A stretch of 64,000 nt of DNA from an uncultured Gammaproteobacteria bacterium (GTDB lineage: Bacteria; Pseudomonadota; Gammaproteobacteria; HK1): positions 3,649,001-3,713,000 of the forward strand of contig OY282353.1 in the NCBI GenBank assembly GCA_958295465.1, in the 5' to 3' direction. Positions 19,809 to 29,045 of the stretch are shown here, in pieces. Position numbers and translations under genes: made by a program. Position 1 is the first letter of the stretch; the number at the start of each line of letters is the position of its first letter. A model generated the notes under the pieces. It made no database searches, was not told the origin of the DNA, and saw only the letters and a program-made list of their open reading frames with translations.

Positions 19809-20669
19809 TCAGACCACCAGATTCTTGCCGATCATCCGGATCAGGAAGACCGCAACGATATTGGCCAGAATGATCGCGAACACCCCGCCTGCCGAGGCCA
19901 CTCCAATGTCGAATTGCAGAAGCGCCTGACTGAAAATCATGAAAGTGAGGTTCGTGCTTTCGGTTCCGGGCCCACCTCCGGTGGTGACGAATATCTCGGC
20001 GAAAATGGACAGATGGAAGATCATCTGGATCATGAGAACGACGGCGATCGGACGAGCCAGATGCGGCAGTGTCAGCATCCAGAACCGCGCCCAGAACCCG
20101 GCACCGTCAAGAAGTGCCGCTTCTTTCTGCTCGGTGTCCTGGCTTTGCAATGAAGTGATGAAGATCAGGATCGCGAACGGCGTCCACTGCCAGCTCACGA
20201 TGATGATGATCGACAACAGCGGGTAGTCGGCCAGCCAGTTCACCGGTTCCAGTCCGAACACCCTCGCAACCACCGCCAGGAGGCCGTAAATGGGATTCAT
20301 CATCATGTTCTTCCACAGCAATGCATTCACGGTCGGCATGATGAAGAAGGGTGATATCAGCATGACCCGGACAATGCCGCGTCCACGGAAGGGACGGTCC
20401 ACCAGGATGGAGATCGCCAGCCCGAGAACGACGGAGATGACCAGGACGGATCCGACCAGGCCGAGCGTATTGCCCAAGGCGGGCCAGAATGCCGGATCGG
20501 TTCCGAAGAACTCGTAATTGTCGAACCCCATGAAGCCGGTTCGTTCGGGATAAAGCAGGTGATAGCGGATCGTCGAGAAATAGAGCGTCATGCTCAGAGG
20601 CACAATCATCCACAACGCGAGAAGGACGATGCCCGGCGCCTGAAGCCATCTGGCCAAGGCCCGGTTCAT
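19809..20669 (-). CDS. ABC transporter permease, MalF type
   Basis: 286 residues from ATG 20669, preceded by GGAGG at 20676-20680; the longer open frame to 20735 lacks this signal. Six membrane segments and an EAA loop beginning KEAALLDGAGFWARFWML. It pairs with the MalG-type permease and belongs to the CUT1 carbohydrate uptake class. Confidence 0.9.
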   Translation of the reverse strand: MNRALARWLQAPGIVLLALWMIVPLSMTLYFSTIRYHLLYPERTGFMGFDNYEFFGTDPAFWPALGNTLGLVGSVLVISVVLGLAISILVDRPFRGRGIVRVMLISPFFIMPTVNALLWKNMMMNPIYGLLAVVARVFGLEPVNWLADYPLLSIIIIVSWQWTPFAILIFITSLQSQDTEQKEAALLDGAGFWARFWMLTLPHLARPIAVVLMIQMIFHLSIFAEIFVTTGGGPGTESTNLTFMIFSQALLQFDIGVASAGGVFAIILANIVAVFLIRMIGKNLVV

Positions 20670-20891
20670 TGACGTCCTCCGGAAGCGATGCCCCGGTGCG
20701 CATGTCGGGTGGGGGGGCGGCAAGGACACGTACACGGCAGCGGTACTGTGCGATGCGCCGGAGGATCGAGTCGAATTTTCAGAACGTCAAGGATGTGCGT
20801 TGATGGAGACGTATGCGCGGGTCTCATGGAGCAACGGCCTTGTCGGGGGACGTTCGGTCCCATCCGGAGATGAAACGGGGGAGCGGATGAC

Positions 20892-20917
20892 GCCCCGGGG
20901 TCGAGCGATCCCGGGGC
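20892..20917 (-). promoter_or_regulatory. Intercistronic hairpin after the binding-protein gene
   Basis: GCCCCGGG (20892-20899) and CCCGGGGC (20910-20917) form an 8-bp GC stem with a 10-nt loop, 39 bp downstream of the binding-protein stop. No U-tract follows on the minus strand. It could protect the upstream mRNA and raise binding protein over permeases, as in mal-type operons. The rest of 20670-20956 holds no gene. Confidence 0.45.
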
Positions 20918-20956
20918 AATGATGGGATGTGCGGCTGCCGAGCCGGGTACGGCGAT

Positions 20957-22264
20957 TCAGTAGTAGCCCGCCTTGCGCATCTCGCGATCCGCGATGTCTT
21001 GAGCGTTTTCCAATGCCTCCGCAACCGATACCTTCCCGGCCAGAGCCGCGGTCATTTGCTGACCTACGGCGATGCCGATCGCCTGAAACTCCGGTATCGC
21101 AGCAAACTGGACGCCGGTGTAGGGAGTCGGATCCTGCGTGGAGTTCGATGGGTCCGCCGAAAGGATTGCCTTCAGCTCGGCCTCGGCAAAGAGCGCCGCA
21201 TCCAGGAAATTCCGATTCTCGTAGGTCGAGGTTCGGGTGCCGGTCGGAACCGATCCCCAACCATTGGTGGCGGCCACAAGCTCGATGTACTCCCGCGAGG
21301 TCGCCCATTCGATGAACGTCTTTGCTTCGTCCGCCTGGTTGGTCCCCGACGGCACTGCCAATGCCCAGGCCCAAAGCCAGTTGGCGCCGCGGGAAGTCAC
21401 GGCAACAGGGGACTGCGCGAAAGCGATCTTGTCGGCGACCTTCGACTGACCGGGGTCGGTGACGAAGCTGGCCGCGATGGTGGCGTCGATCCACATTCCG
21501 CACTTGCCTTCGTTCATGAGCGCGAGGATCTCGTTGAAGCTGTTGGCCTCCGATCCCGGAGGGCCATGGTTGGTGAGCAGATCGACGTAGAAGCTCACCG
21601 CATGGTTCCAGGCGGGACTATCCAGTTGCGGTCGCCACTGTTCGTCGAACCAGCGGGCGCCGAAGGAGTTCGCCATCGTGGTCAGGAAGGCCATGTTGTC
21701 GCCCCAGCCCGGCTTTCCGCGCAAACAGATGCCGTAAACGCCGTTGTCGCGATCCGTCATGGCGGCCGCCGCATCCTGCACATGGCCCCAGGTCGGATTG
21801 TCCGGCATGTCCATCCCCGCCGCGTCCAGAAGATCCTTGCGATACATGACCATCGAGCTTTCGCCATAAAACGGCGCCGCATACAGCGTGCCGTCGTGGG
21901 ACAACCCGCCCCTCATCGCCGGCAGGATGTCGTCGACACCGTAGTCGGCACCGAATTCCAGCGGTTCGAGCCAGCCGCGCTCGCCCCAGATCGGGGCCTC
22001 GTACATGCCGATGGTCATGACGTCGAACTGGCCGCCCTTCGTCGAAATGTCGGTGGTCACGCGCTGGCGAAGGACGCCTTCCTCCAACGTCACCCACTTC
22101 ACGGTGATGCCCGGGTTGGCTTCTTCGAACACGGACGTCAATTTCTGCATTTCGATCATGTGGCCGTTGTTCACGGTCGCGATGGTCAGCTCGCCGGCTG
22201 CCGTTGTCGCCGCGCCGCCGAGGCCGATGGCCAGACCGAGCGCAATACTGCGAAGCGATTTCAT
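20957..22264 (-). CDS. Periplasmic polyol-binding protein of ABC importer
   Basis: 435 residues from ATG 22264, with GAGGAGG seven bases upstream. A Sec signal peptide (MKSLRSIALGLAIGLGGAAT, cleavage near TTAAG) precedes a family-1 extracellular solute-binding fold (ELTIATVNNGHMIEMQKL; WTLEEG-like first lobe; SPVAVTSRGANWLWAWALAV hinge region). The pattern resembles SmoE/MtlE sorbitol-mannitol binding proteins. No lipobox cysteine, so it is a soluble periplasmic protein. First gene of the operon. Confidence 0.88.
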   Translation of the reverse strand: MKSLRSIALGLAIGLGGAATTAAGELTIATVNNGHMIEMQKLTSVFEEANPGITVKWVTLEEGVLRQRVTTDISTKGGQFDVMTIGMYEAPIWGERGWLEPLEFGADYGVDDILPAMRGGLSHDGTLYAAPFYGESSMVMYRKDLLDAAGMDMPDNPTWGHVQDAAAAMTDRDNGVYGICLRGKPGWGDNMAFLTTMANSFGARWFDEQWRPQLDSPAWNHAVSFYVDLLTNHGPPGSEANSFNEILALMNEGKCGMWIDATIAASFVTDPGQSKVADKIAFAQSPVAVTSRGANWLWAWALAVPSGTNQADEAKTFIEWATSREYIELVAATNGWGSVPTGTRTSTYENRNFLDAALFAEAELKAILSADPSNSTQDPTPYTGVQFAAIPEFQAIGIAVGQQMTAALAGKVSVAEALENAQDIADREMRKAGYY

Positions 22265-22556
22265 GTTTTCCTCCTCGGGAATGTGTGACTTTTCGGTCAC
22301 TTGCCCGATGAGCATAGATAGTCAAATGACATCTTGTTGATACGATTCATCCAATCTAACATACTTTTTCTCCACATTTCATAGGCAATTGCGCGTATAC
22401 GGGTCGTGTACTCATCACCGATCATCGTAAGGGTGCGGGCGTGCAGGCGAGGCGCTTCCTGAAGCACATCCTTTCGTGTCGGACCCGGTCGAACGCGACG
22501 AGCAGCATCGACGTCGGCATCTCCCGAATCGTCCGCGTCCTGTGATGCAGGTTTGC
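22265..22556 (-). promoter_or_regulatory. Control region of the polyol operon
   Basis: About 290 bp between the binding-protein start and the Uma2 gene. An unusually AT-rich patch at 22320-22400 is the most likely promoter and AraC-binding area. I cannot pin a convincing -35/-10 pair, which fits an activator-dependent promoter. Confidence 0.4.
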
Positions 22557-23339
22557 TCATCCAGGAGTCACGTCGCTCTCCGCCTGGAAGGGATGCGCGG
22601 GATACGGCGCTCGCTCCTCGCGCACCTGCACGCTGGCGCGTTGCCGGCGGCGCACGATCCGGGCCACCGCCTCCATCCGCTCGGCGAGGGTTGGACTGAG
22701 CCGCACCCCTTCCACCGCATCGCATACGTCGTCCGGCGTGAGTCCCGGGAGGACTTCCGAGGCGGCGAGATTGCGCGGCGCGCTCCCGGGACCCAGGGCG
22801 AGGAACTCCGCCCGCAACTCCCTCGTGCCCTTGCGGCCGTGCAGCCGCCACAGCTCCCGTACCTCCATCTCCCCGTAGCGCTCGGCCTTGCCCGCGTCGG
22901 CGCTCGTGATTTCGACCTCGACCACCAGATCGGGCGCGGTGCGCTCGATGAAGGCTTCGGCCGCCGCTTCCCCCCCTTCGGTCAGGGCCGCGAGATAACC
23001 TCTGGCGCGCTTGCCGACGTAGAACGCGCAGTCGGGCTCCATCCCTGTGCCGGGCGGCTCGCCTCGTCCGCGAAGTCGGGGACTGCGGAGCCCCTTCGAC
23101 GCACCGGCGAGGGTGCTCCCCGCGGCGTCCACGATGTCATCGAAGATCTTGGTCAGGTCCTCGTGGAGGTTCGAGGGCGCCGTCAGGGCGATGACCCCGC
23201 GCACCGGGTCGAGGCAGACCCGGCGGAAGCAGCGGTCCCAGTCGATGGCGGCGAGCTCGGCGATGGTCCCGGCATCGGCGCGCAGGACATGGATGGTGGA
23301 GCCGAGAGGCCCGACGTGCGTCGTGGCGGGTTGGTGCAT
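22557..23339 (-). CDS. Uma2-family PD-(D/E)XK endonuclease-like protein
   Basis: 260 residues from MHQPATTHVGPLG, with AAGGAG upstream. The Uma2 (DUF820) core is visible: EPDCAFYVG, then APDLVVEVEITSAD with the Asp/Glu-x-Glu of the restriction-nuclease fold, followed by MEVRELWRLHG. The usual Lys of the motif is replaced by Thr, so nuclease activity is doubtful. Uma2 proteins are multicopy and of unknown role in cyanobacteria and repeat-rich genomes. It lies downstream of hyuA on the same strand, in the slot hyuB normally takes. Confidence 0.7.
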   Translation of the reverse strand: MHQPATTHVGPLGSTIHVLRADAGTIAELAAIDWDRCFRRVCLDPVRGVIALTAPSNLHEDLTKIFDDIVDAAGSTLAGASKGLRSPRLRGRGEPPGTGMEPDCAFYVGKRARGYLAALTEGGEAAAEAFIERTAPDLVVEVEITSADAGKAERYGEMEVRELWRLHGRKGTRELRAEFLALGPGSAPRNLAASEVLPGLTPDDVCDAVEGVRLSPTLAERMEAVARIVRRRQRASVQVREERAPYPAHPFQAESDVTPG

Positions 23340-23485
23340 GACGGTCGTTCTCCTTGCGCGGGACGAAGCAGTGTACTCCCGGTATGCCTTCGCCCGACCG
23401 GCCTCTCGGAGGGACGCCTTCGCAATTCGAGACGGGTGGCGGATGCGGCGCCGTTTCATGGCGGTCGTTCCGTATCGGTCACCGC

Positions 23486-25636
23486 TCACGGGGCCGGGAC
23501 GTGGATGATCAGGTTGCCGGCGTCATCGACGGCAGCGCGAAAGCCGGGCGGCAGCACGGTTGTCGTATCGAGCTGCTCGATGACCGCCGGTCCTTCCAGG
23601 GCGTGGCCTGGGCCGAGGGATTCGCGCCGGAGGATCGGGGTCTCGTGGCGCCCGTCCGGGAACAGGACGTCGCGCCGCTCCACAGCCTCCCGGCCGGCGC
23701 CGTGCCCCTCGGGCGGCGGCGCGTGTGCTCCATTTGCCGGTTGTCCGGCTTCGTGCCCGGCGTCGCGCCTGCCGGCCGCTTGCACACCCCTGGATCTCCC
23801 GGCCTCGTCCCTCGCGCCTCCCCCGCCGGCCAGCGCCGCGAGCGTGATGCCGGGGCGGCGCCCGAGCACCGCCGTGTGCAGGTTCACCAGTACCGCACGG
23901 ATCTCCGGAAGCTCGACCTCGAAGCGTTTCCAGTAGGCCCGCTCGAAGAGTGCTTGCAGCTCGTCGAGGGCCGGCGTCGCCGTCGCCAGCGGCACGCCGA
24001 GGATGTGGCTCTGCCCCTGGAACTGCATGTCCGCGGCGTGGATTACGCGCACCGAATCGAAGGGGACGCGCTCGCGCGCGAGCATCTCGCTTCCGTGCCG
24101 GATCTGCCCGGCGAGGATCTCGTGGACGGTCTCGACGTCCAGGGCGGCCAGCGGCGTGTTGACCGTGCGCACATAGTCGTGGCGCAGATCCGCGACCATG
24201 CACCCGAGCGCGTTCGTGATTCCGGGACGGGCAGGGACGATCACCTTGGGGATCCCCAGCTCCTGCGCCAACTCGGCGGCGTGCAGCGGGCCGGCGCCAC
24301 CGAACGCGAACAGCGCGAAGTCGCGCGGATCGTGTCCGCGCGCGAGCGACACCATGCGCAACGCCCCCGCCATGCGGTCGTTGGCGATGCGCAGCACCGC
24401 CGCCGCGGCCTCCTCCGCTCCGATCCCGAGCACCGCGCCGATCTGCACCTCGAACCGCGTTGCGATCGCGTCGAGCGGAACCGGCCGCTCCACCGACAGC
24501 AGCGTGCGGGGGTTGAGCCGGCCGAGAAGGAGGTTGGCGTCGGTGATGGTGACCCGCTCGCCGCCGCGGCCGAAGCAGATCGGCCCTGGCGAGGCGCCGG
24601 CGCTCTCCGGCCCCACCTGCACGAGCCCCGCCTCGTTGACGAAGGCGATGGAGCCGCCGCCCGCGCCGATGCTGTGCACGTCCACCATCGGCACGTGGAT
24701 GGGCACCGCGTATTCCACCTCCAGCTCCGAGCTGACCGCCGGCACGCCTTCGCGGATGAGTCCCACGTCGCAGCTCGTGCCGCCCATGTCGCAGGTGATC
24801 ACGTTCTCGAAGCCCGCTTCGGCCGCGGTGCGGGCGGCGGCGATCACGCCCGAGGCGGGGCCGGACATGACCGTGTTCACGGCGCTGTCCGCGGCCACCC
24901 GTGCCGAGACGGTGCCGCCGTTGCCCCGCATGACCAGGACGTCGCGCCGGTACGAGCGGGTCGCGAGCTCCTCGACCAGGCGCGAGAGGTAGCGCGCGAG
25001 GATCGGCTGCACGCAGGCGTTGACCGCGGCGGCGGTGCCGCGTTCGTACTCGCGGTATTCGGAGAGGATCTCGTGGCCGGCGGTGATGTATTCGTTGGGC
25101 CAGAGCGCCGTCACGATCCGCTTCGCCCGCCGCTCGTGCTCGGGGTTGCGGTAGGCGTGCAGGAAGTGGATCACCACCGATTCGCATCCCCGCGCGAGCA
25201 GCTCGTGCGCCGTATGGGCCACCGCCTCCTCGTCCAGGGGGACCACCACGCGGCCCTCCGCGTCCATGCGTTCGGCCACTTCCAGGCGCAGTTCGCGGGG
25301 GATGAGGGGCTCGAACCATCCGGTCAGCCCGTAGGGTTTCGGCCGGGTGCGGCGGCCCAGCTCCAGCACGTCGCGGAACCCGCGGGTGGTGATCAGGCCG
25401 GTCGGCGCGAGCTTGCGCTCCAGCAGGGCGTTGGTGGTGGTGGTGGTGCCGTGCACCAGCAGGTCCAGGGACGCGAGATCCACCCCGGCCCGGTCCAGCG
25501 CTTCCAGCACCCCGAACGCCTGGTTGCCGGTGGTGGTCGGGACCTTGGCGAGCCGTACCTCGCCCGATGATTCGTCCAGGTACAGCAGATCGGTGAACGT
25601 ACCGCCCACGTCCACGCCGGCGAGACGGTGGCTCAT
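23486..25636 (-). CDS. hyuA: Hydantoinase/oxoprolinase A subunit (HyuA)
   Basis: 716 residues, full length. The actin-like ATPase phosphate loop opens the protein (GVDVGGTFTDLLYLDE); VHGTTTTTNALLERK, MRGNGGTVSA, TCDMGGTSCDVGLI and HSIGAGGGSIA follow in normal family order. HyuA proteins pair with HyuB for ATP-dependent opening of hydantoin-like rings or 5-oxoproline. No hyuB gene is visible in the window. A low-complexity Gly/Ala/Arg segment near residues 610-640 (AGGGGARDEAGRSRG) looks like one more local expansion. Starts at ATG 25636 next to a 116-bp repeat array. Confidence 0.88.
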   Translation of the reverse strand: MSHRLAGVDVGGTFTDLLYLDESSGEVRLAKVPTTTGNQAFGVLEALDRAGVDLASLDLLVHGTTTTTNALLERKLAPTGLITTRGFRDVLELGRRTRPKPYGLTGWFEPLIPRELRLEVAERMDAEGRVVVPLDEEAVAHTAHELLARGCESVVIHFLHAYRNPEHERRAKRIVTALWPNEYITAGHEILSEYREYERGTAAAVNACVQPILARYLSRLVEELATRSYRRDVLVMRGNGGTVSARVAADSAVNTVMSGPASGVIAAARTAAEAGFENVITCDMGGTSCDVGLIREGVPAVSSELEVEYAVPIHVPMVDVHSIGAGGGSIAFVNEAGLVQVGPESAGASPGPICFGRGGERVTITDANLLLGRLNPRTLLSVERPVPLDAIATRFEVQIGAVLGIGAEEAAAAVLRIANDRMAGALRMVSLARGHDPRDFALFAFGGAGPLHAAELAQELGIPKVIVPARPGITNALGCMVADLRHDYVRTVNTPLAALDVETVHEILAGQIRHGSEMLARERVPFDSVRVIHAADMQFQGQSHILGVPLATATPALDELQALFERAYWKRFEVELPEIRAVLVNLHTAVLGRRPGITLAALAGGGGARDEAGRSRGVQAAGRRDAGHEAGQPANGAHAPPPEGHGAGREAVERRDVLFPDGRHETPILRRESLGPGHALEGPAVIEQLDTTTVLPPGFRAAVDDAGNLIIHVPAP

Positions 25637-25644
25637 GGGCGTGC

Positions 25645-26062
25645 CTTGGTGATGGCCGGCCGGTGTACGCGGGCCGGCGGCGCTTCGGGTGTCGGGGCCG
25701 CCGGGGCGGGCAGGTCGGGCACGAGCCGATGTCCGGAACGGTGGTTCATGCGAGGGTCCCGGCCACCATGGCCGGCCGGTGGGTGGGGGCCGGTGGCGCT
25801 TCGGGTGCCGGGATCGCCGGGGCGGGCAGGTCGGGCACGGACCGATGTCCGGAACGGTGGTTCATGCGAGGGTCCCGGCCACCATGGCCGATCGGTGTAC
25901 GCGGGCCGGCGGCGCTTCGGGTGCCGGGGCCGCCGGGGCGGGCAGGTCGGGCACGGACCGATGTCCGGAACGGTGGTTCATGCGAGGGTCCCGGCCACCA
26001 TGGCCGATCGGTGTACGCGGGCCGGCGGCGCTTCGGGTGCCGGGGCCGCCAGGCCGGGCATG
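25645..26062. repeat. 116-bp tandem array of the UPF0280/hyuA junction (~3.6 copies)
   Basis: The phrase ATGGCCG recurs at 25652, 25768, 25884 and 26000, and GTCCGGAACG at 25731, 25847 and 25963, always 116 bp apart. Read on the minus strand each unit contains the last ~27 codons of the UPF0280 gene with its stop (RSAMVAGTLA, then TGA) followed by ATGAACCACCGT, which resembles the hyuA start ATGAGCCACCGT. The array thus repeats a gene-gene junction. Confidence 0.85.
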
Positions 26063-26952
26063 TCGAGCACGCGCCAGCGTCCCTGCACGGTGAGCGCTGC
26101 CCCTTCGATGACGTCCCGGTCCCGCAGCGCGCCGGCCTTGCGAGCCCCGGCAGCGAGCGCCGCGCCGATCGTCTCCGCGTCCAGCTCGGGCACCGCCACC
26201 GTGACCAGGCGGTCGCCGAGGTCGCTGTCTTCGTCGAGGGTGCGGGCCGGCACGCGGCGGATGCCGGGATGATCGGCGTCCACCGCGTTCGCGATCAGGG
26301 TGGCGGCGGCGTCGGCCAGCGCGGCGCTGCGCGCGAGCACGGTGACCGCATCCGCGATCCCGAGCGAGTGCGATCGGCCCTGCCATCCGCTGGTCGCCAC
26401 GCCGCGCACGGCGGAATCGTATGCGATCTCGACGCGCGCGCGGGGAGCCGCCTCGCGCAACGACGGCACCACGCCGACCGACAGGCGCGCTCCGGGGCCG
26501 AGGTACAGGGCGACGTCTCCGCCGTTGTTCACGTACGCCCGCTCGATCCCCGGCCGCGCCGCGAGCACCGCCACCGCCTCGTCGGCCACCGCCCCGGCCA
26601 CCGCCGCCATCGGAGTGGCGAACCCGCTCGTGCAGGCCCGTACCGCGGCGGTCATGCGACGCGCGATCGTTCCGGCCGGCGGCGCAAGGCGTGCGGACTC
26701 GGGGCTGCGCAGGCGCGGCAGCTCCTCGACCAGCGCGCCGAGCCAGCCGGGGAAGGCGTCGATCAGTGCGCGGTATGCGCTCTCGACCGCCCTCGCGGCA
26801 CCATCGGCGTAAACGACCAGGTTGATCGGCCCGTGCTGCAGGAAGAGGCGGTCGCCGTCCAGCCGTGACGCGGTCGCGCCGTCGGCGAGCGCGGATACGT
26901 GCGAGCCGGCTCGTGCTGCCGCATCGGCGCCGGCGCTGCTGATGAGTTCCAC
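25978..26952 (-). CDS. UPF0280 (ApbE-like fold) family protein
   Basis: 324 residues from a GTG start at 26952 (GTGGAACTCATCAGC). The body matches UPF0280, proteins with an ApbE-like fold: LFLQHGPINLVVYAD, SGFATPMAAVAGAVADEAV, ERAYVNNGGDVALYL and the C-terminal ANAVDADHPGIRRVPA. The biochemical role is not known, but family members frequently neighbour 6-hydroxynicotinate-reductase-like and amidohydrolase genes. The last ~25 residues (APAPEAPPARVHRSAMVAGTLA) come from the 116-bp repeat unit and are probably not native. Transcribed toward hyuA. Confidence 0.75.
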   Translation of the reverse strand: MELISSAGADAAARAGSHVSALADGATASRLDGDRLFLQHGPINLVVYADGAARAVESAYRALIDAFPGWLGALVEELPRLRSPESARLAPPAGTIARRMTAAVRACTSGFATPMAAVAGAVADEAVAVLAARPGIERAYVNNGGDVALYLGPGARLSVGVVPSLREAAPRARVEIAYDSAVRGVATSGWQGRSHSLGIADAVTVLARSAALADAAATLIANAVDADHPGIRRVPARTLDEDSDLGDRLVTVAVPELDAETIGAALAAGARKAGALRDRDVIEGAALTVQGRWRVLDMPGLAAPAPEAPPARVHRSAMVAGTLA

Positions 26953-26959
26953 CGTGAAC

Positions 26960-27525
26960 CGCCCCCCTCATTTCGCACGCGACCGCACCACCGCCCCGAT
27001 CGTGTACGGCAAGCTGCGCATGATGAGTTCCACCGTGAACCGTTCCTCGTCATTTCGTACACGACTGCACCACCACACCGATCGTGTACGGCAGGCCGCG
27101 CACGGTGCAACGCCGGGAGCGGAGGTCCGCGTCGAGATGCCGGGCACGGGTGAGGGCGCCTTCTCCGAATTTTGCATACGACCGCACCACCACACCGATC
27201 GTGTACGGCAGGCCGCGCACGGTGCAATGCCTGGAGCGGAGGTCCGCGTCGAGATGCCGGGCACGGGCGAGGACGCCCTCCGAATTTCGCACGCGACCGC
27301 ACCACCGCCCCGATCGTGTACGGCCAGCCGCGCACGGTTCAACGCCTGGAGCGGAGGTCCGCGTCGAGATGCCGGGCACGGGCGAGGACGCCTTCTCCGA
27401 ATTTCGCACGCGACCGCACCACCGCCCCGATCGTGTACGGCAGGCCGCGCACGGTTCAACGCCGGGGGCGGAGGTCCGCGTCGAGGTGCCGGGCACGGGT
27501 GAGGGCGCCCTCCCCGAAGCGCTCG
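26960..27525. repeat. 115-117-bp tandem array of the dinB 3' end (~4.5 copies)
   Basis: GTGTACGG recurs at 27002, 27084, 27201, 27316 and 27433 (spacings 82, 117, 115, 117). On the minus strand each full unit contains the dinB C-terminal codons (FGEGALTRARHLDADLR) and then a stretch reading VRGLPYTIGAVVRSRAK. The last, shortened copies also carry GTGGAACTCATC, which is the start of the UPF0280 gene, so the array links two gene ends. Confidence 0.85.
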
Positions 27526-28652
27526 TGCACCACGTCGAGGGTCCGGTCGAGCCGCTCGTCGTGCTCCCGGCGCGGGGCGTCGAACAGATCGAGCTGATGG
27601 ATGTGGCCGCCGTCCCCCTCCCGGAGGTCGAACGCGGCGACGCCCACGAGGCGCACCGGCGCGCCGAGGTCGAACTCGCGCAGCAACGACTCCGCCGCTT
27701 CGACGATCGGCCGCGTGGCGTGGGTCGCGCCGGGGAGGACGGTTTGCCGCGTATGCAGCCGGAAATCCGACGTGCGCAGCTTTACCCGGACCCCCGCCGC
27801 CTTCAGTCCCTCGCCGCGCAGCCGGCGCGCGACGGTGTCCGCGGCCCGCAGCAGCCAGGGGCGGATGGCGGCCTCCCCGATGACGTCCGCGTCCAGCGTG
27901 TTCTCCGAGCCGATGCTCTTCGCGTCCCGCTCCGGGATCACCGCACGGTCGTCGCGTCCGTGTGCGAGGGCGTGCACGTGGGCGCCGAGGCTGCCCAGCC
28001 AGCGCTCCAGGGTATCGAGCGGGGTCGCCGCGACGTCGCCGATGGTGTCCAGCCCCCGCGCCTTGAGCCGCGAGCGCGTGCGCGGCCCCACCCCCCAGAG
28101 CCGATCGATCGGCAATGGATGGAGAAAGTCGATCACCTCGTCCGGGCCGATCACGGTCATTCCGTCGGGCTTGCGGTGATCGCTGGCGACCTTCGCGACG
28201 TACTTGGTGGTGGAGGCTCCGACCGAGACGGTGAGCTTCGTGGCCTCGAAGACCGCGCGGCGCACCGCCTCGCCCATCGCCCGCGGCTCGCCGAACAACG
28301 CCCCGCATCCGGTCATCTCCACGAACGCCTCGTCGAGGCTCAGGGGTTCGACGAGCGGCGAGAAGTTGCCGAGGGTGCGCATCACCGTCCTCGAGACCGC
28401 CTGGTAGCGCTCGAAGCGGGGCGGGAGCACGATCGCGTGCGGACAGCGCCGCCGCGCGACGGCCATGGGCATCGCGCTGCCGACCCCGAACGGGCGCGCC
28501 TCGTAGCTCGCCGTGGACACCACCCCGCGCGGTCCCGTCCCTCCGATCAGCAGCGCCTTGCCGCGCAGCTCCGGCCGGTCGAGCTGCTCGACCGCCGCGT
28601 AGAATGCGTCCATGTCGGCGTGCAGGACGATGCGTGGCCAGGCCGGGGTCAT
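27456..28652 (-). CDS. dinB: DNA polymerase IV (Y family)
   Basis: 398 residues from ATG 28652. The palm carries HADMDAFYAAVEQ and PLSLDEAFVE, supplying the three catalytic acids; KYVAKVASDHRKPDG, helix-hairpin-helix GVGPRTRSRLKARGLDTIGD and the little-finger domain follow. It performs error-prone translesion and stress-induced synthesis. The very end (GEGALTRARHLDADLRPRR) is the unit amplified in the adjacent array; no clear beta-clamp motif is left at the terminus, although HQLDLF sits ~30 residues earlier and may serve. No LexA box seen. Confidence 0.9.
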   Translation of the reverse strand: MTPAWPRIVLHADMDAFYAAVEQLDRPELRGKALLIGGTGPRGVVSTASYEARPFGVGSAMPMAVARRRCPHAIVLPPRFERYQAVSRTVMRTLGNFSPLVEPLSLDEAFVEMTGCGALFGEPRAMGEAVRRAVFEATKLTVSVGASTTKYVAKVASDHRKPDGMTVIGPDEVIDFLHPLPIDRLWGVGPRTRSRLKARGLDTIGDVAATPLDTLERWLGSLGAHVHALAHGRDDRAVIPERDAKSIGSENTLDADVIGEAAIRPWLLRAADTVARRLRGEGLKAAGVRVKLRTSDFRLHTRQTVLPGATHATRPIVEAAESLLREFDLGAPVRLVGVAAFDLREGDGGHIHQLDLFDAPRREHDERLDRTLDVVHERFGEGALTRARHLDADLRPRR

Positions 28653-28671
28653 GATCCGAGGGTACCGGCAC

Positions 28672-28730
28672 GCCGGGCCGCGGCGCGAGGGCTCACCGCC
28701 CCGCCACCGGTTTCCACGGCCAGGGGCTCG
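28672..28730 (-). pseudogene. Scrap of the 6-hydroxynicotinate-reductase-like 3' end
   Basis: About 45 bp here match the stop-proximal part of the gene at 30927 (coding PWPWKPV) and also the copy at 29870-29940. Copies at 28672 and 29870 share an extra GCCGCGGCGCGAGGGCTCA beyond the gene end, so they derive from one another rather than independently from the intact gene. Confidence 0.6.
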
Positions 28731-28858
28731 CCGTGTCGCTGCGGATGATTGAGAGAGCGGCCCGGTGACGAAGGCGCGGTCCCTCTTGAAAGCCCCGCCG
28801 TCCCGGACGGCGAAGGACCCGCCCGCGAGCTCTTCGTCCGGCGTTCGTTTCGCATCCA

Positions 28859-28965
28859 GGCCGAGGCGAAGACAGCGCGGTCCGATTTCATCGAACGCCG
28901 GCACGACCCGGCCCGTCGGCATGCCGCCCTGGGCTATCTCGGCCCCGATGACTTCGAGCGCGTCG
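28859..28965 (+). pseudogene. IS3-family transposase, C-terminal fragment
   Basis: A frame reading DFIERRHDPARRHAALGY followed by LGPDDFE matches the conserved end of IS3 OrfB (N-x-R-R-H-x-A-L-G-Y-L-x-P-x-x-F-E). Nothing of the DDE core remains. The remainder of 28731-29045 has no supported gene. Confidence 0.6.
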
Positions 28966-29045
28966 CGAACACTGTCCCGCTGCGGCGTTCACGACCGCGC
29001 CGCGGGCCGTCAAGCCATGCCCATGGGCGCGGATCTGCACGGTGC

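Noticed and set aside
20736-20956. Rho-independent terminator between binding-protein and permease genes
   Set aside because: The hairpin is strong but has no U-tract and the same operon continues; recorded as an intercistronic hairpin instead.
25640-27525. CRISPR array
   Set aside because: Units of 116-117 bp are contiguous with no short repeat/unique spacer alternation and contain coding ends of neighbouring genes; no cas genes in the window.
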